Position numbers and translations under genes: made by a program. Source: Lutraria lutraria (lineage: Eukaryota; Mollusca; Bivalvia; Venerida; Mactridae). Taken from it: a stretch of 64,000 nt of DNA. Where the stretch lies: positions 14,404,414 to 14,468,413 of the forward strand of contig OZ026835.1 in assembly GCA_964023205.1 (NCBI GenBank), given 5' to 3'. The notes beneath the pieces were generated by a model, which was not told where the DNA came from, did no database searches, and saw only the letters and a program-made list of their open reading frames with translations. How positions within the stretch are numbered: the first letter of the stretch is position 1; each line of letters starts with the position of its first letter. Below are positions 1-11,165 of this stretch, piece by piece.

Positions 1-219
1 AAAAGTGGATACAAAAAAAGATGCATTTCCTTTTTTGGTTTATTATAGATACTTATTTAAACCAGTATCCATGAAAACAAAACAACCCTGTTCTTCATTG
101 AAGAAGATTACCATTCTAATGAAGATAAAACAACAAGATGATAATGTGTACTAAAGATCTGATATTACAGGCAGGAAATCAAGAGGTATTTTTATTGTAT
201 GTAGCAGTTTTTTTTAATG

Positions 220-1654
220 TACGAGGTTTAGTAAAAAAGTTCCCGGACTGACGCTATATATCCAACATTACGTTACGACTTTTTACAAAAATATACGACC
301 GGAAAGATAATTTTTTACTCTTTTAAAAGATGTAAATATCAACACTACTGGGACAATTATAAATTCACGATACGTATTATCATATATGCATGAATGGGGA
401 CGCGGGGCACTTTGGAACGTCATTTGATGTCGTCGGTAAGAATGACGTTACGCTTACCTCAAGCCTGTGTCACTGTAATATTAACTAGTAAAGGTTACAC
501 AATGTTATGCATCATTTTCATTAAAAGTTTTATATTTCAAAATATTGTAATGAAAATATCTGTTCATTTAGTAAAAATATAAAATAGTCTGTATTGAATA
601 TACCGTTTAGTAATCTTTTTGGTAAACAGTTTCTCTGTTCGTGACCGCATGCTGCAATATCATGCAATTTTTATCCATGAAAAAAAAGGATCATAATTTT
701 CTTGGATGACTTGATAACTCTTTTTTCCTGAGGTGGTGCAGAAAACATGTTTCCAAACCATTGATTCTCTTTTGGTTTTGGGGTCATAAAAGTTTATCAC
801 AGTTTCGTCTGTTATGATAATGAGATAAGAATCTGTCGCCGTCCCACTGCCATCGCCTCAAGAATTATCTTGAAACCCTTTTAGTCGTTTCATCGCTTGT
901 CAACATCAGGCACACACTTCATTTATACTTAATTCATTTGTTAAAACAGTATACACGGCTCTGAGACTTAGTCCAAGAAAGTTAGCAATAGCATCCACCG
1001 AATGTCGTCGATCTGTTGAAATAACGTCGTTTACCTGTGAAACATTGTTCGGTTTCTTAGGTCTACATGTTCTTGTATCATCATCAGTCACTTCTCGACC
1101 TTCACGGAACCGTCTATGCCAATCAAAACAAATAGTCCGTGAACACTTGATTGCACTTTCTGCTCTATTAAAAAGATTCCAAGTGTCTGTGGGTGTAATG
1201 CCCGTTTTAGCGCAAAATTTAATAACTGCGCGTTGTTCAAAGTGCCCCGTGCTCGTCGTATTTTTTTCATCGCTGAAATACTCCATTGTGAAAACGCTTC
1301 CAGTGTGAGAGAACGGATAGAAATATAACGTCAAAATTTTGCATGTGGGTAGAACTAATGATAAGTTGACATCATTCGTCATTTTATTATGTTTTGGCGA
1401 AAATAAACGATAAAAATTGAAATTCAACCAAGAAAATACGAAGCTAAAATTTAAGTTTTTTAAGTGCCCCGTGCCTCATTTTTTTTAACTTTCCAAAGGT
1501 GAATATTTTTTCGGAAAGGTGAAACTTAGTGAATGTAAATGGATCAGTCAATGCCGTCAGTATGAAACTAGTACCATGTGAAGTTTTATGGTAAAAAAAC
1601 GTCAACTTTTTGAGATATTGACCTAGTCCGGGAACTTTTTGACTGTACCTCGTA
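220..1654 (-). mobile_element. Decayed mariner-family transposon
   Basis: Both ends carry a 30-bp terminal inverted repeat of mariner type. The left end begins TACGAGGT and continues AAAAAGTTCCCGGACT; the right end is its complement with three mismatches. TA dinucleotides lie at both borders, as expected for Tc1/mariner insertion. The 1.43-kb size fits a full-length mariner. The transposase inside runs on the minus strand and is broken. Borders are seen directly; the family assignment rests on the TIR style and transposase motifs. Confidence 0.9.
690..1286 (-). pseudogene. Mariner transposase, frameshifted relic
   Basis: Mariner transposase cuts and joins transposon ends. The N-terminal helix-turn-helix part is open from a likely start at 1286 (MEYFSDEK) to about 909. 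It shows the mariner pattern of a first helix with VIKFCAKTG, then FDWHRRFREGRE, a DDDTR-RPKKP linker and a second HTH with SVDAIANFLGLSLRAVYTVL. Beyond a stop, another frame near 700-845 gives ITDETVINFYDPKTKRESM, the first catalytic aspartate box (usually TGDETW). The later D boxes were not found in one frame. Stops and frame changes make it non-functional. Confidence 0.82.
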
Positions 1655-2796
1655 TATAGTGTTACCTCCATGAATGGTCGTCACCTCCGAACATTAGCCA
1701 CCTCCTTATTACAGCCAGTAAACTAGCAACCTAGATTTTATGTTTTACTCTATTTTCACTCTCCTCTCAACAACAACCACTTCCTTACAATAGCCATCCT
1801 TGTCATTCCCATTGGTGACTGTTGTAGGGAGGTTGCGCTGTAAATTATTATTGCTATTGTATGGTGACATTTTTCTGCATACACTATGATCAAGGACATA
1901 TATACATACATGGATTTTCAACTGCTAAAAATAGCCAAAACAATATCGATTGACAATCCATTACGAAATACTCGACAGCTGTAACCAAAAAATAAATGTT
2001 TTATTGAGAAATAGCGCATTTCAAACTGTAAATACTGCATCATGAAGTTGCGTATCTATTTATGTACCAGTATATAAGTTCTTGGTTTCATGAAAATATT
2101 TTTCGTCCACTTATTAGGTCGGTTAGGAGATAGGTTATCATTAAGGTGTGTCATGGGTTTCCAATATGGGTTCAAATAAGTTTCATTGGTGCGAAAACAA
2201 AGTCGGTGACCTAAAAAAAAATGTTTCTATTTTTGTTAAGTTTTTCAAATTGTTTTTAGAATCTGTACTGTGTTTTAAAAAAATCATCAGGCTGTTTTTT
2301 CAGTATTGTTGCGAATGAGAGATAAATGTTTCATTATTTGGCATTGTAAATTGCCACCCCTGCGTAGATTTATCAGTTACTTTTAGATTTAATGATGGCA
2401 AAATATGACATTCTTGTATTTTTCGGATTTGGAAATGATACAGCATTGCAGCTATACAAATTGCATAACTTATACAAAATTAATGGAGCAATGCAGGAAT
2501 TAACTCGAAAATCGACAAAACCATTCCCTCCACTAGGTGGCGCTTTTTGAGTGGTTTCCATGGAAATATCCTTTGAATATATCATTTCTGCTTTAGCCAA
2601 TACCTTAAATTGTGCTTGATTTCTGAAAAAAATTTAAAGTCAGAAAATCTTATCATGAAAATCTGATAGATTTTCACAAAAGTAATCTAAAAAAATTATG
2701 CAGAAATATGCCACTATACTATTGCCTAAATGAATGAACCTTGATAAACTGAATTCATTCTTTATGAAGTAACAATTTGCTGGTCCTTATGTGAAA
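1655..2796. other. Intergenic, no supported feature
   Basis: AT-rich sequence with short chance frames only. Near 1660-1810 there is loosely repetitive text rich in CCTCC and ACAACAACC, perhaps an old repeat, but no ends could be defined. No exon with splice borders was found. Confidence 0.5.
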
Positions 2797-2963
2797 TCAT
2801 CATGCAATCAAAGTACTGGAAACTGAACTAATGTTTAATAGACTAGCACTGCAACAAGGGACGGGAACTAGCTTAACAACTGCATGGTGGATGTAGTAAA
2901 ACATACAGGGTGATCATTAATATATGATAACATAAATAACTTTAATAACTTTGTCAGTTTTTA

Positions 2964-4087
2964 GCTCACATGTCACAAAGTGACAAAGTGAGCTATTTGG
3001 ATCACTCTATGTCCGACGTCGTGCGTCGTCAAACTTTTTGTTGTGACCACACTAGGGGCCACATTTTTGGCTCAAGTTTAGCAAAACTGGGTCAAAACGT
3101 TAATATCAACAAAATCTCGGACGAGTTCGATATTGGGCCATTTGGGGTCAAAAACTAGGTCACCAGGGCCAAATAAGGGAAAACCTTGTGAACACTTTAG
3201 AAATTACTGTTTTGCATTTATCTTCATGAAACTTTGTCAGAATGTTTATTTTAATAATATGTAGGTCAAGTTTGATAATGGGTAATTTCTGTAGTAAAAT
3301 TAGGTCACTAGGGCAAATTGCTGGGAAACCTTGTGAACACTCTAGAAGTCACTGTTTTGATTGGATGATCATGAAACCTTGTCAGAATGTTTGTCTTCAT
3401 AATATCTTGGACGAGTTTGAACATGGGTCATCTTGGGTCAAAAACTAGGTCGCTAGGTCAAATCTTATGAAAAACCATGTTAACACTGTAGATTTCACAG
3501 TTATTATTGGATCTTCACCAAACTTTGTCAAATCGTTTGTTTTAATGATATAACGGTCAAGTATAAATATGGGGCATCTGGGGTCAATAACTAGGTCACC
3601 AGGTCAAATCTTAGGAAAACTTTGTTAACACTGTAGATGTCACAGTTTTAATTGGATCTTCACCAAACCTTGTCAAAATGTTTGCCTCAATGATATGTGG
3701 GTCAAGGATGAACATGGGTCAGCCGGGTTCAAAAACTGGGTCACAAGGTCAAATCTTAGGTAAAAATCTTGTAAAAGCTCTAAATGTCATGGTTTTGTCA
3801 GAATGTTTGTCTTAATGATATCAAGGACAAGTTAAAATATGGGTCACCTAGGGTCAAAAACCAGGTCACAAGGTCAAATCTTAGGAAAACCTTATTAACA
3901 CTGTAGATGTCAAATTTTGATCGTATCTTCACCAAACCTAGTCAGGCTGTTTGTCTTAATGATATGTAAGACAAATTCGAACATAGGTCGTCTGGGGTCA
4001 AAAACTAGGTCACCGGTTCAAAACAATGTTTTAATGAGTGAACAGTGATTGTCATGTGAGCGATATAGGGCCATCTTGGCCCTCTTG
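2964..4087 (-). mobile_element. Type-A tandem-repeat element, copy 1
   Basis: This non-coding element lies in reverse orientation. Read on the minus strand it starts CAAGAGGGCCAAGATGGCCC, a hairpin, and ends in a second hairpin closing with GTGAGC. Between these are about seven diverged units of roughly 146 bp, each with a GACCTAGTTTTTGACC core. Copies at 30435-31572 and 50155-51320 have the same unit order; one chance reading frame is 65/68 identical between this copy and the 31-kb copy. It sits between two TTA triplets, a possible target duplication. Confidence 0.88.
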
Positions 4088-4181
4088 TTAAGATAGTATA
4101 TATCATTATATACCTTTGAATAGCGTACACATGTAAGGTTTATTCTGCACGTACATCATTTTCAAATGTCACTTACTTTCT

Positions 4182-5228
4182 TCACAGCAGAAGTTCGAAA
4201 TGTCCCCCTTTATTCTGCAAAACCAGCTGCAAACGACGTCGAAAATTACCAATCGTGATGCTACGAATTTCACGTCGTATTGAAGTCTTCAAATCAAATA
4301 TTGTTCTAGGTTTTGGAGTATATACTCTTTCCTTCAGGCATCCCCATAAAAAGAAGTCCAAAGGATTTAAGTCTGGTGAGTGAGGAGGCCAAGCAAATGT
4401 GGTTTTCAGTGAAATGATCCGATCACCAAATTTCTGTTTCAAATTGCTCAAAGACACATCTGGCGTATGTGGCGTAGCTCCATCCTGTTGGAACCAAACA
4501 TTATCCATAGAACATTTTCTCCTGAGTGCTGGAATGAACTTTCTGTTGACTATTTTAATGTATCTTTCTTTTGTAACTGTGACAGTTTCATTTCCTTCTT
4601 CATAGAATAATGGTCTGATTATGCTGTGTGTACTCAAGGCTGCCCAAACCGTAACTTTGTCACTGTGCAATTGTCGTTCGTCATAGAATTCAGGCTTCTC
4701 AACACTCCAGTATCGTAGATTCTGTTTGTTTACACAACCATTCAGATGAAAGTGAGCCTCATCTGTGAACCAAATATTATTTACAATTTCGTCATTCTGA
4801 TTTAACCATTTGGTAAATGCTAACCTTGCCAATACATCTGTGTCCTTTAGATGTTGCATAACTGATATTTTATATGGCTTGAGTTTCAGATCATATTTTA
4901 ATATTCTACGTACTGATCTGTAAGAAGCACCTTTCTTTGTGTTTGTAAGATCTAACATCACGCCACGAATAGAAACTCTAGGAGTATCTTCAACGAGTTT
5001 ACTCACTTCGTCCACTGTCTGCTTAGTACAATTGCTTACTGGTCTTCCTGGGTTTTCTTTCCGTCTGTCATTTACTGTTCCTTCAGTTTCAAATTTAGAA
5101 ACTATCCTTATTTGTTGTGCAGATGGAGTAGTAGTTTCTGGATACATTTTTTTCAAATTACGCTCAACACGTTTCTGTGTTTTGCCTAATTCAAAGTACA
5201 TTTTCATAATTTCTGCTTTTTCAGCCAT
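4182..5228 (-). CDS. DD41D Tc1/mariner-type transposase
   Basis: This 348-residue protein would excise and reinsert its element, acting in the nucleus at the TIRs. Residues about 1-60 form an HTH with the sequence KMYFELGKTQKRVERNLKKM, followed by a GRPVS linker and a second HTH near 70-115. The catalytic triad is visible: D in WFTDEAHFHLNG, D in WFQQDGATPHT, and D in SPDLNPLDFFLWG. Exactly 41 residues separate the second and third aspartates, giving DD41D, a spacing known from rosa-type elements. Length is normal. The start MAEKAEIMKMYF is chosen because it precedes the first helix. No stops or frameshifts are seen, and the flanking TIRs are identical, so activity is plausible. Confidence 0.94.
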   Translation of the reverse strand: MAEKAEIMKMYFELGKTQKRVERNLKKMYPETTTPSAQQIRIVSKFETEGTVNDRRKENPGRPVSNCTKQTVDEVSKLVEDTPRVSIRGVMLDLTNTKKGASYRSVRRILKYDLKLKPYKISVMQHLKDTDVLARLAFTKWLNQNDEIVNNIWFTDEAHFHLNGCVNKQNLRYWSVEKPEFYDERQLHSDKVTVWAALSTHSIIRPLFYEEGNETVTVTKERYIKIVNRKFIPALRRKCSMDNVWFQQDGATPHTPDVSLSNLKQKFGDRIISLKTTFAWPPHSPDLNPLDFFLWGCLKERVYTPKPRTIFDLKTSIRREIRSITIGNFRRRLQLVLQNKGGHFELLL

Positions 5229-5488
5229 CTTGGAGTCACTGAAAACCTATGACATCATCGATGACGACATCGACGCCACGTTGACGTCGCATGCTCATTA
5301 GCTTTGTAAGAAGGGTCAAACCACTTCTCTATCATAAAAACTGACAAAGTTATTAAAGTTATTTATGTTATCATATATTAATGATCACCCTGTAGTACTT
5401 TGGTCCACATCAAAATTCATGCACATCTAGCTAGTAAAGGCTATAGAAAGCTGTCTATCTTTCTGTTTCCAATAATACTGTGGTACAT

Positions 5489-5785
5489 ACAACAAAGATT
5501 TTGGAACCAGCTTTTGATACAACATAGATTTGGGAACCAGTTATTTATACAACATAGATATTTAGGAACCAGTTTTTTACACAAAAAAAGATTTGGGTAA
5601 CAGTTTTTGATACAACAAATATTTGAGAACCAGTCTTTGATTCAACAAATATTTGAGAACCAATCATTGATACAACAAAGATTTGGGAACCAGTCTTTGA
5701 TACAACAAAGATTTGGGAACCAGCTTTTGATACAACAAAGATTTGGGAACCAGCTTTTGATACAACAAAGATCTGGAAACCGGTC
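5489..5785. repeat. 28-bp minisatellite, about 10.6 copies
   Basis: Tandem units of about 28 bp with the core ACAACAAAGATTTGGGAACC. Central copies are nearly identical and outer copies diverge. Because 28 is not a multiple of three, open frames across it are chance. Confidence 0.95.
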
Positions 5786-6360
5786 TTGGTATGCTACTCT
5801 ACTATAATAACGAAACAGTGCCAAAGCAACCAATGAGGGGATAAAGTAAATTGTTGACTTGTTTTCATTTTCCAGATTTATCGTCTTAGCTCCAGTGGGG
5901 ATTTCAGATAGGCAAAATTTGTTTAGTACGATTTTCTGCTTGTTCACTGTTTATTGAATGTCTCTCTATCTTTTTTCTAGATAATCCGAGAAAAATGTTC
6001 TGCAGTCACCAAGAAAATCATATGACCAGTTGCTGGTAAATAAATCATATATCTTATATTTGATCTGAATTTTGATGAGATTATAATGACTGAAAACTTG
6101 GGTGATTTAAAACAGTCATTAATTAGTTCATGACTGACATCACTAAATTACAGTATTGAATCAGGGAAAACCATTTAAAAATGTTTTAAAAAATTACATA
6201 GTGAAGCCTGGAACATTCAAGTTCTGAGTTATTTATAAAAAATTAATCTTGCGAAGCCAATTATTTTTTCTTTTTTGAACTGACATTCAAAAACGTGTTG
6301 CTAATGGTTGAAAATAATCAACCCTCATGTTGTTGTTTGATCTTAGTTAAGCCAGATATT
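5786..6360. other. Intergenic, no supported feature
   Basis: AT-rich sequence without convincing coding frames, splice pairs or repeat ends. Confidence 0.45.
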
Positions 6361-6559
6361 GTGCGATTTTATTAAACTGACAAAAGCTGCATAATTTCAT
6401 GGTCAATGCTTGCATTTATTTTTAGCTTTGATAAGGTTCGATTACTTTCATAATTTGTTACACCGGTTGTCAAATGTGCATGTATTTATTTTCCCTAACA
6501 AAAACTATCGACTGTGCTAAGAAGCTAAAAATAATCGCATTCAGCGACCATGAAATTAT
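6361..6559 (+). mobile_element. MITE with GTGCRATTTTATTAAAC end, interrupted
   Basis: The left end GTGCGATTTTATTAAAC matches the ends of the complete copy at 12565-12833. The mirror-image distal part reads AAAATAATCGCATT then GACCATGAAATTAT and stops exactly where the next repeat (6560) begins. The last 30 or so bases of the MITE were not found on the far side, so the copy is truncated as well as interrupted. Confidence 0.7.
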
Positions 6560-7392
6560 TATACTCCCAGATATGAAATATATGGGGGCTATATTGGATT
6601 CACGCTTGACGGTCAGTCCGTTCGTCCGTCCATCCATCCATGCGTCTGTAGACACAATTTGTCCAGACAATTTCTCAGAAACTGCTCACAGGATTTCGAT
6701 GAAACTTCACAGAAGTGATCAGTAGTAAGCCTAGTTGTGCATGCTTAAATCATTTTTTGTTTGGATTAATTTTCACTGAGTTATAACCCTTTGATTTTTT
6801 CTACAGTATATACAATAAGCAAATTTTGTCCGGACTATTTATCATTAAGTACTGATATGAATTCAATGAAACTTCACAGAAGTGATAAGTAGTTAGCCTA
6901 GTTGTGCATGCATTACGCTGGTCTTGTTCAGTAAATTTTCACGGAGTTTTGGCCCTTTGTTGTTTTTTGTGCAGTGTATACACAATATACTCTTAGGAAT
7001 TCAATAAAACTTCACAGAAGTTATAAAAAGTAAGCCAAGTTGTCCATGCAATAACCATGTTTTGTTGGGATTTTCACTGAGTTATGGCCAATAGGTAAAT
7101 TTTGTCCAAACCATTTCTCAGCAACTACATGCAGGAATTCAGTGAAACTTCTTATAAGTGATAAGTAGTTTGCCAAGTTGTGCATGTCCACAATAGGTCC
7201 AAGTAAATTTTAATGAGTTATGGCCCTTGGTTATTTTTTATATAATGAATATTTAGAAATTGGTCAGGATATTTCTAAGCAACAATTTGCAGGTATTAAA
7301 AAGATGAAAATGCGTTATAGTTCCCTTTGTAATATGTAACAATAACTGTGTCATTAAGGCGGCATCTGGGGGTATTCGTCACCTTTAGTGAT
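6560..7392 (+). mobile_element. Non-coding repeat element L, copy 1
   Basis: This repeat has 3-4 diverged units of about 140-160 bp, each containing a stretch like AAACTTCACAGAAGTGAT and a GAGTTATGGCCC core. A reverse-complement copy lies at 62163-63737 with the same borders. The left end reads ATACTCCCAGATATG and the right end reads GGCATCTGGGGGTATTC, an imperfect inversion of it. No protein is encoded. Confidence 0.8.
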
Positions 7393-8705
7393 TGTTCTTG
7401 TAAAAAAAAAATATACACTCAATATCTGTATGTAAGAAGTCTATGATGTAGCTTTTTATACCTCCAGCATCTATAATGTAGGAGACATATAGTGAATGTC
7501 CTGTCTGTCCTTCCATCCTTTCGGCCATCTGTACAAGAACACTTGAATACTTAGTCAATTACTTACATAGTTATATACACTTGTCATTCACGTAGACACT
7601 TAGCCAGTTACTTGCTTAGTTATGTATGATGCAGGAGGCATAATTATGGTGATTGCCCTGTTCGTTCATACAAGGTTAAGTAGATTTTACCACTTCATCT
7701 AGCACCAGCACTGCTTAATTACTAGAACACTTGAATACTTATACAGTTGTTGCCTATGACATTCTCAATCTACTTATATCAACCAACCTCACTTTGACCT
7801 TGACATAACTTGGACTCAAAATGGTTAAAATGGACTTATCTTGACAAGCATGCCACAGGGTTATATGCAATGAAAGAACACACCAGAGTCTCAGCATCTT
7901 GTTGTGTCTGTAGTATTCTTATATTTCTTAAATCATAGTGTTCTAAAAGTTGTCGATTTCTGATATAATGTTAATAAAACAAAGAAACACTAAGGTCTAT
8001 TGTACTGTAGATACCTGTTCGAAGTTATTTCTCTTATTTTTAATCTGATGTTTTTGTAGGTGATACAGGATACAATCTTGGATGTAGGTATGGTCAGGGG
8101 TAATATAGCATCCCTGGTATGGTTTACTGTGAAATCTTTCAACACAACAATGGAAAACAAACAACTTGGTTAGAGAAATATCTTCAATAAGACAAATTTT
8201 GTAATCGCCTTCTTTCAGTTCATTCATAATTGAGTGAAACATTTCCCTTACATGTTAGTAACTTAGTTTGATTTAGTTTAAATTTGGACAAGTGTTTATA
8301 GCAGATACAACTTTTCAAATCTTTGTTCATTGTTAATTAAGTGACAAACTGATCATCGGTAACAATGTTCCATGAACGTCTACTATTTATTGTACATTTT
8401 TGTGCTCCACAACTTTTTTGGGGGAGGGGATATAATTTTGTAAACATTTGTAATACTAGCTATGTTTGTTTTTGACTCCACATGATTGATTGTACTTGAT
8501 CCTTGATGTTGATCTCGATGTTAAACTAAAAGTCTACTGGATATCATAATTGAATTTAATATATAGATATTATTACTTTCCTAATTAAGGAAGAGCATTA
8601 TTATATGCAAGAATGACATTGACACAAAAACTTGTGAGTTTGTCATAGGCATAATTAATTTGCAAACAATGAAAATTCTTAATTTCTGCCTGTGCATTGT
8701 TTATA
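7393..8705. other. Repeat fragments and one possible coding fragment
   Basis: A short TATACCTCCAGCATC block near 7459 followed by GTCTGTCC runs resembles the start of element L and is probably a related fragment. On the minus strand 8242-7997 is open for 81 codons with protein-like composition (for example KICLIEDISLTKLFVFHCC and PYQGCYITPDHTYIQDCI), but no splice sites, homologue or neighbour supports it. It could be a decayed exon. Confidence 0.35.
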
Positions 8706-8828
8706 TTGTTAAACCTCTCCAAGAGCGGCCCTCACTTGAGCAACAAACTCCCTTCGAAAACAGCATAATTTAACTATTAATTCAACCTCTCTAGAGCAAC
8801 CATCCTCAACAACATAATTTGCTACTCT
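8706..8828 (+). repeat. Low-copy repeat with CTCTCCAGAGCGGCC core
   Basis: This segment matches 19612-19743: CTCTCC-A-GAGCGGCCC, TTGAGCAACAA, AATTTAACTAT, then CTCTAGAGCAAC. It resembles sub-terminal sequence of a DNA transposon, but no ends were defined. Confidence 0.6.
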
Positions 8829-8854
8829 AAATGGGTGTTGCTTTATACTTTTTA

Positions 8855-9078
8855 GTGAAATTTTATCAAACTGTCAAAACTTAATAATTACACGTTTGCT
8901 AAATTCATGCATTCACTTCTTACCACAGTCGGTAGTTTTTATTTCATCATTAGGGAATGTCCTATTCCTCATGTTTATATTCTAGCACATTGTAAAATAC
9001 ATGATTGTACATTCGACATCTTATCGCAGCTCACTGAAGCTAAAAATGAATGCAGCTTTGACAGTTTAATAAAATGAC
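8855..9078. mobile_element. MITE, GTGAAATTTTATCAAAC family
   Basis: A 224-bp palindromic-ended element. The left end is GTGAAATTTTATCAAACTG and the right end is the complement of GTCATTTTATTAAACTG, followed inside by CAAAG. It is the same family as 12565-12833 and the partial copy at 6361. No coding capacity. Confidence 0.75.
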
Positions 9079-9082
9079 ATAA

Positions 9083-9276
9083 TACATAGTTCCCACATCT
9101 ACAAATTTACCTCCCTTGCTTTGAATTGGCGGCCATCATGAAAGTCAAATTTCTTATGTGTTTAATAAAAAAAAATAAAAAAAAGTAGTTATTAAACAAC
9201 TCAATTTACTAAATATAACTTAATCATGAAAGTTGGAAAAAACATAAGCATATATTGTAGATGTGGGAACTATGTA
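9083..9276. mobile_element. MITE with CATAGTTCCCACATCTAC ends
   Basis: A 194-bp element whose ends are mirror images: TACATAGTTCCCACATCTAC on the left and its complement on the right. TA at both borders suggests Tc1/mariner-type mobilisation. It begins 4 bp after another MITE ends. The second copy is at 11795-12104. Confidence 0.85.
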
Positions 9277-10029
9277 TACTTGTTTATTAATTAGTCTGTA
9301 GCCCCCTATTATAATAAGAATTTTAGAAACTCACTTTGGCTAGAAAAGGGTCGTGTTTAGGATTACTTGACATACATATTACGAGAGGTCTTACGACATT
9401 TTGTGAGAACACTAGGTACAATTTATTCTGAAATATATTTGTATGTTGTATTAGAATCATTCAGGTAGTCATAAAAATGACTTTTTCTGACCATATATTG
9501 GATTATTGAAGATCATTTGTTGTTTTGCAACCCAAATTAATGATTTACTTTTGTCATAACATGATTACAAGTGTATAAATAAACTATTAGACTTGGTGTT
9601 TTGTTAGCATTTTTTATTCAAGACAATCAGTAAATTATAAAAAAATCAACATGCAAAAATGATTTAACACAAATTTTACAAGCATCACATAATATAAACA
9701 AGTGAAGAAAGCAGAAGTAAAAAAAAAAGAAAAAAATTGCCCACAAAGACGGCAAAATTTCCATAAGTGCATACACTTTACACAGACCACCAAATGTGTA
9801 AGGGTCGGCCCTGTGTATCTCATTTACAACATCTTGTTCCTAAATTATCAGCATGACATTATTTTTAAAATATTCTATTGAACGTATTATATACAAATAT
9901 TACAAATATTACATAATCACATATCACATAAAAAATATTCTATTTAACAATCATATAATTATTTATACACAATTAATACATCAAGAAATATACATCTCCA
10001 AATTTGATAAAGAACACTCAATGATTGTA
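9277..10029. other. Intergenic, very AT-rich, no supported feature
   Basis: Contains poly-A and poly-T tracts and short ATATTACA runs. Open frames here are low-complexity and have no splice context. Confidence 0.45.
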
Positions 10030-11165
10030 TATTTCCTACAAATACACTTAACAAAACTTATAACGTCCATTTGTAAAATATGCATATCAGCAAAATGTGT
10101 TCTATTGTTTTTTACCCCGTTTCTTCTCTATAGATATAAAACAGTTAATTTGCATGTGGTAAGTATGAATTTTTTAGGTAACTTTTTTTAGCCACGTTAC
10201 AGAAAAACACAAAATGGGGTGGATGTCCATTGAGAAAATTTTTTAAGGGCCAGCGCTGTTGGCCTCATTCAGCGAAAGTCCCGTACTTAACACATCAAAT
10301 TAAAACAAACCACTAAGTTAACATATGAAATAGTTGTGGTTAAGTTTTATAAATGAATTTGCAATGTAATTTACTAGAAAATAATTATGATATGTCTTAT
10401 GTGCCCAGTATGTATTGCTGCTGTAATTGTGATATATCTACCTTTATTAAACAAAAGAAAAAACGACACAGTATTTTTATCTTAGAACTTTCAGTTGTTT
10501 TCTCCAATGTCACCAAAAAGTATTGAATGTCATTAAATTGTAAAAATTTATAGTGAATTAAGTTAGATTTTAAAGCAACTCATTAAATGCAATCTGGTAT
10601 TATGCTATCATTTCACGCAAGTGATTACAGCTGTCAAATGCATTCATGAAAATTTAGTTAGTGGAAAATATATGTGTATTTTAATGTCTTTTCTTCATTG
10701 CCAGAATCTTTGAAGTTTGTAAAAAAATGATTGCTTGACCGAATACCGAATACCAAATACATTTGACAGCTATAAAGATATACCGGTACGTAAAATGATA
10801 GTAGTATTAAGGGAGCCCTACCTGAATAAGGCCAGTGTGGGCCCTTTCCTCAATGGACATCCATCTCATTTTGTTTTTCTGTAATGTGGCTTGACATTCT
10901 ATCCATTTTTAAAAATTATTTCGAAGATTCATATTGCACTTTCCATGTGCTGCACTTGCAAATTATATGTTTTATAACTGCAGAGACATAACAGGGTAAA
11001 AATCAATAACATGCATTTTTGTTGATAGATTCATGTAGCTTGACTTGTTAGAGATGTGCACTGAAAGTTTGATCTCCAAATATAAAAAAATATATATAAA
11101 ATATGCATATTTTACAAAGAGGACGTTATAACTTACAAGTTTTCTTAAGTGTAGATACTATGATA
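10030..11165. repeat. Long imperfect inverted repeat (about 0.25-0.35 kb arms)
   Basis: The left arm (about 10030-10295) and right arm (about 10805-11165) are reverse complements with indels. Shared landmarks in order are ATAACGTCC, GTAAAATATGCATAT, TATAAAACA, TTACAGAAAAACA, GGATGTCCATTGAG and GGGCC. About 510 bp of unrelated AT-rich sequence separates the arms. This is probably an old foldback-type DNA transposon; no target duplication was recognised. Confidence 0.8.

Larger units (their letters stand above)
2904..5394 (-). mobile_element. Intact Tc1/mariner-type (DD41D) transposon
   Basis: The element is bounded by 59-bp terminal inverted repeats (2904-2962 and 5336-5394) that are identical base for base, starting TACAGGGTGATCATTAATAT. 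TA flanks both ends. It carries one uninterrupted transposase ORF on the minus strand (4182-5228). A 1.1-kb tandem-repeat element (2964-4087) has inserted at the inner edge of the left TIR; without it the transposon is about 1.36 kb, normal for the superfamily. Identical ends plus an open ORF indicate recent transposition. Confidence 0.95.

Noticed and set aside
3242..3448. Open frame conserved between the 3-kb, 31-kb and 50-kb regions
   Set aside because: It lies inside the type-A repeat units. Conservation reflects recent copying of the DNA, and adjacent units are not open in the same frame.
5607..5947. Frames on both strands with repeated NQ-SLIQQ or KSWFPNLCC motifs
   Set aside because: They are translations of the 28-bp minisatellite and not proteins.
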